This document shows, in pieces, positions 1-4,053 of a DNA stretch of 5,572 nt (positions are counted from its first letter, which is position 1; each line of letters begins with the position of its first letter). Origin of the DNA: JAVBMO01 sp031552355 (lineage in GTDB: Bacteria > Bacteroidota > Bacteroidia > Bacteroidales > P3); assembly GCA_031552355.1 (NCBI GenBank), contig JAVBMO010000135.1:1-5572 (forward strand). The letters are read 5' to 3'. The position numbers were made by a program, and so were the translations under genes. Under the pieces are notes generated by a model. The model made no database searches, was not told the origin of the DNA, and saw nothing but the letters and a program-made list of their open reading frames with translations.

Positions 1-2
1 AA

Positions 3-59
3 AGCTATGCTACTGCCGGAAGGCATAAAAAAGCAAAAGAAAATCTTCCAACAGAATAG
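3..59 (+). CDS. Possible C-terminal tail of an upstream gene (partial)
   Basis: This is the last 18 codons of a frame that enters from the left edge and stops at TAG (57-59), just before the folE promoter box. The residues read SYATAGRHKKAKENLPTE and the codons (AAA, GAA, GCT, ACA) match local usage. A second frame (1-90, stop TGA) is also open, but it would run through the TACCTTTG box and uses less typical codons. In Bacteroidales, folE often follows tpiA and a SPOR-domain gene, as I recall, and the visible residues could be the last helix of a SPOR domain. With so few residues this identity is only a guess. Confidence 0.3.
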   Translation, partial: SYATAGRHKKAKENLPTE

Positions 60-74
60 AACCCGAATATTGCG

Positions 75-82
75 TACCTTTG
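75..82 (+). promoter_or_regulatory. Putative folE promoter, Bacteroidota -7 box TACCTTTG
   Basis: TACCTTTG is a perfect match to the Bacteroidota -7 consensus TAnnTTTG. Transcription would start near 87-90, giving a leader of about 40 nt before the folE ATG. No TTTG-like -33 element is visible at the usual 19-21 bp upstream. A weaker box, TAATATTG (113-120), lies too close to the ATG to leave a usual leader. Confidence 0.5.
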
Positions 83-126
83 TCGCTTGAATTTATCATT
101 CTTTAATTATCTAATATTGCAAAATT

Positions 127-723
127 ATGAGTTGCGAAAAAGATGAGTTTTACGAAGCTGAAAAATTAGAAAAATTGGCTTTTCACTATAAAGAAATCCT
201 TTCCCTTATTGGTGAAGACCCGAATAGGGAAGGCCTTATAGATACACCTTTGCGTGTGGCAAAATCTATGCTTTTTCTGACTCAGGGCGAGCGCCAAGAC
301 CCCAAAACCATTATCCATTCGGCTATGTTTAAGGAAGAATATCGCCAAATGGTTATTGTAAAAGATATTGAATTGTATTCATTGTGCGAACACCACATGT
401 TGCCTATTATCGGAAAGGCTCATGTTGCTTATATTCCCAATGAACATATTGTAGGATTAAGTAAAATTCCTCGCGTGGTGGACACTTTTGCCCGCCGTTT
501 GCAAGTGCAGGAACGTTTAACCAAACAAATCAAGGACAGCCTGCAAGAAACATTGAATCCTTTGGGGGTTGCTGTAGTGATTGAAGCTTCGCATTTGTGC
601 ATGACTATGCGTGGTGTTCAGAAACAACATTCCGTAACAACGACATCCGACTTTACCGGAGCTTTCCTCAGAAAAGAAACCCGTGAAGAATTTATGCACT
701 TGATAGGTTTAAAATTGTCATAG
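127..723 (+). CDS. folE: GTP cyclohydrolase I (FolE, type IA)
   Basis: This cytosolic, Zn-dependent enzyme converts GTP to 7,8-dihydroneopterin triphosphate, the first step of tetrahydrofolate synthesis and the entry to queuosine and other pterins. The 198-residue protein carries the family signature. The expected zinc ligands are Cys87, His90 (in the CEHHMLP motif, 87-93) and Cys158 (in SHLCMTMRG, 155-163). His89 and His156 match the catalytic histidines H112 and H179 of E. coli FolE at a constant offset of 23. The N-terminal helix region (about 10-55) includes the usual GEDPNREGLIDTP stretch, and QKQHSVTTTS follows near 165-174. The length is typical of bacterial FolE, with a shorter N-terminus than the E. 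coli protein. The ATG at 127 is preceded by an A-rich leader and a TACCTTTG promoter box. A ferritin gene follows after 34 bp with no terminator between them, so the two are probably co-transcribed. All key residues are present. Confidence 0.97.
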   Translation: MSCEKDEFYEAEKLEKLAFHYKEILSLIGEDPNREGLIDTPLRVAKSMLFLTQGERQDPKTIIHSAMFKEEYRQMVIVKDIELYSLCEHHMLPIIGKAHVAYIPNEHIVGLSKIPRVVDTFARRLQVQERLTKQIKDSLQETLNPLGVAVVIEASHLCMTMRGVQKQHSVTTTSDFTGAFLRKETREEFMHLIGLKLS

Positions 724-757
724 AAAATTTTATTAATCTCAAAAAAAACCAAAAATC

Positions 758-1264
758 ATGTTAAAGAAAAGCATTGAAAAAATCCTGAATGAACAAATTG
801 AAAAAGAATTTTATTCTTCAAATTTATATTTAAGCATGTCGTTGTGGGCTTCTGCCAATGGTTTCGAAGGCGTTTCTCAATGGATGAAAGAACAAGCTTC
901 GGAAGAGTATATGCACATGGAAAAATTTGTACATTACTTGCTCGAAAAAGGAGGAAAACCACTTGTCCCAGCTTTAGCTGCTCCACCTGCAGACTTCAAA
1001 AGTGTGCAACATATTTTCGAGGAAAGCCTGAAACACGAACAATTTGTTACCGAGTCTATCAACAAAATTATGGATTTGGCTGTGAAAGAAAAAGATTATG
1101 CCACTCAAAATTGGCTGAACTGGTTCATTAACGAACAAGTGGAAGAAGAAGCTTCTGTTCAATTGATTTTGGACAAACTAAAAATTGCCGGCGACAAATA
1201 TTTGTATTTGTTCGATAAAGATATTATGTCTTTGCGTGCTGCCGAAGCAGATACCGCCGAATAA
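758..1264 (+). CDS. ftnA: Bacterial non-haem ferritin (FtnA type)
   Basis: This is an iron-storage protein that oxidises Fe(II) at a di-iron centre and stores ferric mineral in a 24-subunit cytosolic shell. The 168 residues form the four-helix ferritin fold plus a short fifth helix near 145-160. Every ferroxidase ligand of E. coli FtnA sits at the same residue number: Glu17, Glu50 and His53 (site A), Glu94 and Glu130 (site B), Glu49, Glu126 and Glu129 (the bacterial C site), along with Gln127 and Tyr24. No haem-ligand Met is evident in the bacterioferritin position, so it is a ferritin and not a Bfr or a Dps. The ATG at 758 follows a purine-rich leader. The gene starts 34 bp after folE and is closed by a strong intrinsic terminator 20 bp after its stop. 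I see no convincing promoter of its own, so expression from the folE promoter is likely. No Fur-box-like palindrome was noticed nearby. Confidence 0.97.
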   Translation: MLKKSIEKILNEQIEKEFYSSNLYLSMSLWASANGFEGVSQWMKEQASEEYMHMEKFVHYLLEKGGKPLVPALAAPPADFKSVQHIFEESLKHEQFVTESINKIMDLAVKEKDYATQNWLNWFINEQVEEEASVQLILDKLKIAGDKYLYLFDKDIMSLRAAEADTAE

Positions 1265-1283
1265 GCCTTTGAACAAAAAGTCG

Positions 1284-1324
1284 AAAGCCTTTTCTTCACT
1301 TTCTTGTGGGGAAAAGGCTTTTTT
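1284..1324 (+). terminator. Intrinsic terminator after ferritin
   Basis: AAAGCCTTTTC (1284-1294) pairs perfectly with GAAAAGGCTTT (1311-1321). Two G-U pairs and three further pairs extend the stem to about 16 bp around a TTTCTT loop (1300-1305). Six T residues (1319-1324) close the structure. An extra copy of the left arm, AAGCCTTT (1263-1270), overlaps the ferritin stop codon and could compete for the same right arm. The element ends the folE-ferritin transcript. Confidence 0.93.
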
Positions 1325-1360
1325 ATTCCGTATCTGTATTACTTCCTTATCCTCGTTTTA

Positions 1361-1402
1361 TTAAAATTCCGTTTTACGTCATTTTTATTCCGTTTTGCGT
1401 TA
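1361..1402 (+). repeat. Two tandem 21-bp direct repeats, candidate regulator-binding site for flavodoxin
   Basis: Units 1361-1381 and 1382-1402 match at 16 of 21 positions. The core ATTCCGTTTTACGT (1366-1379) recurs as ATTCCGTTTTGCGT (1387-1400) with one mismatch. The start-to-start distance of 21 bp is two helical turns, so both copies face the same side of the DNA. They sit directly upstream of the flavodoxin -7 box, where a -33 element would be expected and is missing. Within them, TCCGTTTTA (1368-1376) and TCCGTTTTG (1389-1397) are 12 bp apart, which matches the spacing of LytTR-family sites. They fit the reported half-site pattern [TA][AC][CA]GTTN[AG][TG] at 7 and 8 of 9 positions. The repeat is directly visible; binding by a LytTR activator is inferred. 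Confidence 0.6.
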
Positions 1403-1423
1403 TAATCAAGAGTTTATCCCTTG

Positions 1424-1431
1424 TAACTTTG
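1424..1431 (+). promoter_or_regulatory. Putative flavodoxin promoter, -7 box TAACTTTG
   Basis: TAACTTTG is a perfect TAnnTTTG match located 51 bp before the flavodoxin ATG. Transcription would start near 1436-1438, giving a leader of about 45 nt. The positions where a -33 TTTG should lie (about 1399-1405) read GTTATAA instead. The promoter therefore looks weak unless activated, in line with the paired repeats immediately upstream. Confidence 0.55.
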
Positions 1432-1482
1432 CGGCATCATTTTTGATTTCGACTTATTTACAAACTTTAAAACTCTTTTACC

Positions 1483-1986
1483 ATGAAAAAAATAGGTTTA
1501 TTTTACGGATCAACTACCGGCAATACGGAAAATGTTGCCCAAACGATTGCCCAAAAACTGGAAATTGCCTCAAGTTCAGTTTTCAGCATCGACAAAGCCA
1601 CACCGGAACGCCTTCTTGAGTTCGACGTTTTGATTTTAGGTTCTTCTACGTGGGGTGTTGGTGATTTGCAGGATGATTGGGACGGCTTTATCGGGAAGTT
1701 TGAAAAGCTGAATCTTGCCGGAAAACAAGTCGCCTTATTTGGAACCGGTGATTCCTCTTCTTATTCCGACAGTTTTTGCGATGCCATAGGCATTTTGGCA
1801 GAAGCAGTCGAAAAAACGGGCGCCACACTTATTGGAGACGATGTAAACACAGCGGATTATTCCTTTGATTCCTCAAAGGCAGTAAAAAGAAATGTATTTT
1901 GCGGTTTGGCTTTGGACGAAGACAACGAAAGTAATAAAACCGAAGAACGCATCACTCGCTGGATTGCATCGTTGAATTTAGAGTAA
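1483..1986 (+). CDS. fldA: Long-chain flavodoxin
   Basis: Flavodoxin is a small soluble FMN electron carrier. It can replace ferredoxin with pyruvate:ferredoxin oxidoreductase-type enzymes and reductases, typically under iron limitation. The 167-residue protein shows the FMN phosphate loop GSTTGNTE (9-16), the '50s/60s' flavin loop SSTWGVGDLQDDWD (54-67) with Trp57 as the likely flavin-stacking residue, and the '90s' loop GTGDSSSYSDSF (87-98) with Tyr94 as the other stacking residue. The length and the inserted segment near 120-140 indicate the long-chain class. The C-terminal helix ends in RITRWIASLNLE. The ATG at 1483 follows a leader containing CTTTTACC with no Shine-Dalgarno site. The gene sits between two strong terminators and so is probably transcribed alone, from the TAACTTTG promoter behind tandem repeats. 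A DUF2023 gene follows, a pairing I recall from Porphyromonas and Bacteroides relatives. Confidence 0.96.
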   Translation: MKKIGLFYGSTTGNTENVAQTIAQKLEIASSSVFSIDKATPERLLEFDVLILGSSTWGVGDLQDDWDGFIGKFEKLNLAGKQVALFGTGDSSSYSDSFCDAIGILAEAVEKTGATLIGDDVNTADYSFDSSKAVKRNVFCGLALDEDNESNKTEERITRWIASLNLE

Positions 1987-2007
1987 ACAAAAAAACAAAG
2001 CTCATTT

Positions 2008-2050
2008 CTTGGCAACTTTGAAATTCTTATTTTAAAGTTGCCAAGTTTTT
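2008..2050 (+). terminator. Intrinsic terminator between flavodoxin and DUF2023
   Basis: CTTGGCAACTTT (2008-2019) is followed by its perfect complement AAAGTTGCCAAG (2034-2045). A G-U pair and four A/T pairs extend the stem to about 17 bp with a TTCT loop (2025-2028). The hairpin is followed by TTTTT (2046-2050). It should end the flavodoxin transcript 27 bp before the DUF2023 start, so the next gene needs readthrough or its own promoter. Confidence 0.92.
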
Positions 2051-2068
2051 ATCTAAAACCTGTCTTTG
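2038..2068 (+). promoter_or_regulatory. Weak candidate promoter for the DUF2023 gene
   Basis: TGTCTTTG (2061-2068) differs from the TAnnTTTG box at one position. A TTG (2038-2040), lying inside the right arm of the terminator stem, is 20 bp upstream of it, as expected for a -33 element. A start near 2073-2076 would give an almost leaderless mRNA for the ATG at 2078. The sequence match is modest and could be chance, but the strong terminator upstream means some promoter or readthrough is needed. Confidence 0.25.
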
Positions 2069-2077
2069 AAAAATTCT

Positions 2078-2443
2078 ATGGATAAATTGAAAGTATTTTC
2101 GCACTTGATTTATGAATGTAAAAAAGGAATCCGCAATACAGCTCTTTGCACTTTGCAGAATTCGTATCGCGAAACGGCTGTGAAAAAGCTGGAAGCCAGT
2201 AATATTTCCTATTTTATTTGCCCGATTAACAACGAACGTTTCAATATTTTCTTTGGTACAAAAGTTTGTATTGATGTTGTCAGTACTTTTTGCAACAAGC
2301 CATTGAATCAGCTTTCGGCTAAAGAAGATTTTATGCTTGGCGCCATATTGGGTTACAGCATTTGCGAACAATGCCAACGCTATCAAAAAATGAATAAAAG
2401 CGTTCCGGCTTGTCCCGTTCAACAAAGTTCTAACGTGGCTTAA
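2078..2443 (+). CDS. DUF2023 family protein, flavodoxin-associated, Cys-rich
   Basis: The 121-residue protein matches what I remember of the DUF2023 family (PF09633): small soluble proteins found mainly in Bacteroidota, often encoded beside flavodoxin and of unknown function. Recognisable family features are the N-terminal YECKKGIRNTALCTL segment (12-26), CPINNERFNIFFG (48-60) and the C-terminal LGYSICEQCQRY stretch (91-102). There is no signal peptide or membrane span. It carries eight cysteines (14, 24, 48, 64, 72, 96, 99, 112), including a CxxC at 96-99, so redox chemistry, metal binding or FMN/flavodoxin contact is possible but unproven. I chose the ATG at 2078; an in-frame TTG at 2066 would add four residues but overlaps the candidate promoter box. 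It lies 27 bp after the flavodoxin terminator. No clear terminator follows it. Codon use is like its neighbours. Confidence 0.85.
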   Translation: MDKLKVFSHLIYECKKGIRNTALCTLQNSYRETAVKKLEASNISYFICPINNERFNIFFGTKVCIDVVSTFCNKPLNQLSAKEDFMLGAILGYSICEQCQRYQKMNKSVPACPVQQSSNVA

Positions 2444-2579
2444 CTGTCCCATCTCAATGTTTTTCGACGCATTTTCCTGAATGCAAAATATTGGCACTGT
2501 AATTGTCGTTTTTTTCAACAAATAATGAAAAGAACAGGGCTTTTATTGACCGGTTTTCCTGCAAATGAAAAGATTCCGG

Positions 2580-2610
2580 TTTCTTCTTGTTCAAAAAAAA
2601 CTTACTTTTG
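2580..2610 (+). promoter_or_regulatory. Promoter of the small membrane protein gene (TTTC-N19-TACTTTTG)
   Basis: TACTTTTG (2603-2610) is a perfect TAnnTTTG box. TTTC (2580-2583), one base from the TTTG -33 consensus, lies 19 bp upstream, the usual spacing. The predicted start near 2616 leaves a short leader of about 18 nt. This is the most complete Bacteroidota promoter in the window and makes the downstream gene independent of the DUF2023 gene. The remaining DNA from 2444 to 2579 shows no gene or clear terminator. Confidence 0.65.
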
Positions 2611-2620
2611 CATAAATTAA

Positions 2621-2627
2621 AAGGGGG
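2621..2627 (+). promoter_or_regulatory. Shine-Dalgarno-like AAGGGGG
   Basis: AAGGGGG ends 6 bases before the ATG at 2634. It is the clearest Shine-Dalgarno-like site in a window where most starts have only A-rich leaders, and it supports 2634 as the start. Confidence 0.5.
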
Positions 2628-2633
2628 CAAGCC

Positions 2634-2876
2634 ATGAAATTGTTTCTGATAGTTTTAATATTTGCGATAGGCATTGTTGCTTTTGCTTTTTTGGGGATTG
2701 CCGTAAAAATGCTTTTCAAGAAAAAAGGCGAATTTAAGAAATCGTGCAGCAGTGTGAATCCCGTTACAGGAGAAAGAATTGGTTGCGTTTGTGGAAAAAC
2801 GGTTTTCGACAAGTGTGAAAATGATCCACAATACAAACCATTGGATATTAATTCCGAAATACTTAAAGAATTGTAA
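2634..2876 (+). CDS. Small Cys-rich single-span membrane protein (NqrM-like layout)
   Basis: The 80-residue protein has one N-terminal hydrophobic span (about residues 3-27), then a KKKGEFKK basic stretch that suggests the C-terminal part stays in the cytoplasm. A compact tail follows with four cysteines: Cys38 (SCSS), Cys51 and Cys53 (CVCGK) and Cys61 (DKCENDP). It resembles the short Bacteroidota proteins annotated only as 'membrane or secreted protein', which share the pattern C-(A/S)-S...C-x-C/CxxCGK...F-D-x-C. The order (one span, then SC, then a C-x-C/CxxC pair, then C) also recalls NqrM (DUF539), the factor that helps install iron in Na+-NQR. I see the layout; relation to NqrM and an iron-handling role are inference. 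It has its own promoter and is followed by a repeat-rich spacer, so it is probably a single-gene transcript. No nqr genes are in the window. Confidence 0.85.
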   Translation: MKLFLIVLIFAIGIVAFAFLGIAVKMLFKKKGEFKKSCSSVNPVTGERIGCVCGKTVFDKCENDPQYKPLDINSEILKEL

Positions 2877-2952
2877 AATTGAAAGTTGATTTCTAACGAT
2901 GAGTTATGAATTATGAGTTTTTTCTAATTGAAAGTTGAAAATTGAAAGTTGA
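2877..2952 (+). repeat. Three copies of AATTGAAAGTTGA
   Basis: Perfect 13-bp copies lie at 2877-2889, 2926-2938 and 2940-2952. The last two are in tandem with a 14-bp period, and the first begins within one base of the stop codon of the small membrane protein. Such AATTGAAAGTTGAAA runs are, in my recollection, common intergenic repeats in Bacteroidota genomes. Their function is unknown. Confidence 0.75.
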
Positions 2953-2969
2953 AAGCGAACAGTCCAAAA

Positions 2970-3013
2970 ACAGGTGAATCCTGTCTAAAAGAAATATTGC
3001 CTAAGGCAAAATA
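2970..3013. repeat. Two short palindromes in the intergenic spacer
   Basis: ACAGG-TGAAT-CCTGT (2970-2984) and TTGCC-TAA-GGCAA (2998-3010) can each form a 5-bp stem. Neither is followed by a T-run, so they are poor terminators on their own. They lie between the two A/T-rich repeat blocks of the spacer. Confidence 0.4.
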
Positions 3014-3015
3014 CC

Positions 3016-3111
3016 CTCTGTGGTTCTCAGGTTGTTTAATTTAAAATTCAAAATTCCTCAGAGGCTCTCTGTGTCATTCAATTCCTAATTCAAAATTCGT
3101 AATTCCTAATT
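3016..3111 (+). repeat. AATTCAAAATTC / AATTCCTAATT / CTCTGTG repeat block
   Basis: CTCTGTG occurs at 3016-3022 and 3067-3073. AATTCAAAATTC occurs at 3045-3056 and 3087-3098 (42 bp apart), and AATTCCTAATT at 3080-3090 and 3101-3111 (21 bp apart). A small hairpin, CAGAG-GCT-CTCTG, sits at 3059-3071. The block ends just before the ABC ATPase start. Together with 2877-3015 it fills the 243-bp gap between genes, where I see no ORF and no clean TAnnTTTG promoter for the downstream operon. Confidence 0.65.
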
Positions 3112-3119
3112 GAAAAAGG

Positions 3120-4034
3120 ATGAATATTTTTGTTGCAGAAAACATTACGAAACAATATTCCGGTCAAAAGGCGCTCGACAATGTGAGCATTTCAGTGGAA
3201 AGTGGGAGTGTTTTTGGATTGCTGGGGCCCAATGGCGCCGGAAAAAGCACCTTGATTCGTATTATCAATCAGATTATTGCACCCGACAACGGGACTCTTT
3301 TCTTTGAAGGTGAAAAACTTCAAACCAAACACATAGCCCAAATGGGCTATTTGCCCGAAGAGCGCGGATTGTACAAGAAAATGAAAGTCGGTGAACAGGC
3401 GCTTTACCTGGCGCAACTGAAAGGGTTGTCGAAAAAGGAAGCCACTCAGCGCCTGAATTTTTGGTTCGATAAATTTGAAATCGGCCATTGGTGGAACAAG
3501 CGTGTGGAAGAACTGTCGAAAGGAATGCAGCAAAAGGTGCAGTTTGTTACGACTGTGCTTCACCAACCGAAATTGTTGATTTTTGATGAGCCTTTCAGCG
3601 GATTTGACCCGATTAATGCAGGACTTCTGAAAAACGAAATCCTTGAATTGCGGAAACAAGGCGCCACCATTATTTTTTCCACACACAACATGGAATCTGT
3701 CGAAGAACTTTGCGACCATATTGTTTTAATTAACAAATCTAAAAAGATTCTCGACGGAAAAATTTCAGACATCAAGGAACAATACAAAAAGAATATTTTC
3801 AGGATTGTTTTCCAATCTACTCCGGATTTTGAGGATTCCTTTTTTGCTTCTTACCGCATTCTTTCCAAAACAAAATCGGAACAAGATACGGAAATTACCC
3901 TGCAATTGGAAAAAGATTCGGATGCCACCTTTTTGCTGGAAACCCTTTTACACAAAGTGCGAATTATTTCTTTCAACGAAGTGCTTCCCTGTGTAAATGA
4001 TATTTTTGTGGAAAAAGTAACTTCTACCATTTAA
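3120..4034 (+). CDS. ABC transporter ATP-binding protein (NatA/YhaQ-like, DUF4162 tail)
   Basis: This cytoplasmic ATPase would power an ABC-2 type exporter. The nucleotide-binding domain spans about residues 1-215: Walker A GPNGAGKST (36-44), the GYLPEERGLY stretch at the Q-loop (76-85), ABC signature LSKGMQQK (132-139), Walker B LLIFDEP (152-158), D-loop SGFDP (160-164) and switch His189 in STHN. As in other proteins with GYLPEERGLY, a Glu (80) stands where the Q-loop Gln is usual. The C-terminal region (about 220-304) fits the accessory DUF4162 domain seen in NatA-like ATPases. The ATG at 3120 directly follows AAAAAGG, and the length is typical. The permease gene begins 19 bp after its stop, a clear two-gene transporter. 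NatA/NatB of Bacillus export Na+, but members of this family are often annotated so without proof, and the substrate here is unknown. Confidence 0.95.
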   Translation: MNIFVAENITKQYSGQKALDNVSISVESGSVFGLLGPNGAGKSTLIRIINQIIAPDNGTLFFEGEKLQTKHIAQMGYLPEERGLYKKMKVGEQALYLAQLKGLSKKEATQRLNFWFDKFEIGHWWNKRVEELSKGMQQKVQFVTTVLHQPKLLIFDEPFSGFDPINAGLLKNEILELRKQGATIIFSTHNMESVEELCDHIVLINKSKKILDGKISDIKEQYKKNIFRIVFQSTPDFEDSFFASYRILSKTKSEQDTEITLQLEKDSDATFLLETLLHKVRIISFNEVLPCVNDIFVEKVTSTI

Positions 4035-4053
4035 GTAAAACCCTGATAAATAT

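Noticed and set aside
704..711. TAGGTTTA at the end of folE as a ferritin promoter
   Set aside because: It has one mismatch from TAnnTTTG at the final G and no -33 element about 20 bp upstream. The evidence is too weak to list as a promoter.
1265..1482. Fur-box or riboswitch in the ferritin-flavodoxin gap
   Set aside because: No GATAATGATAATCATTATC-like palindrome is seen and no FMN-riboswitch-like conserved segments are apparent. The gap is explained by a terminator, direct repeats and a promoter box.
2066..2077. TTG at 2066 as the start of the DUF2023 protein
   Set aside because: An ATG four codons later is available, the TTG falls inside the candidate promoter box, and the family-like sequence starts with the ATG.
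2027..2521. A long minus-strand open frame of 164 codons opposite DUF2023
   Set aside because: It lies antisense to a recognised family gene, runs through both arms of the terminator, and shows no family features. It is best explained as a shadow of the DUF2023 coding frame.
2525..2620. A 31-codon ATG frame (MKRTGLLLTG...) between DUF2023 and the small membrane protein
   Set aside because: It overlaps the -33 and -7 elements of the next gene, has no ribosome site or recognisable motif, and is short enough to arise by chance.
2877..3119. CRISPR array
   Set aside because: The repeats are 11-13 bp, A/T-rich and irregularly spaced, without uniform spacers or cas genes nearby.
3192..3719. A 175-codon minus-strand open frame opposite the ABC ATPase
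   Set aside because: It is antisense to intact Walker A, signature and Walker B coding sequence and has no recognisable domain. It is a shadow frame.
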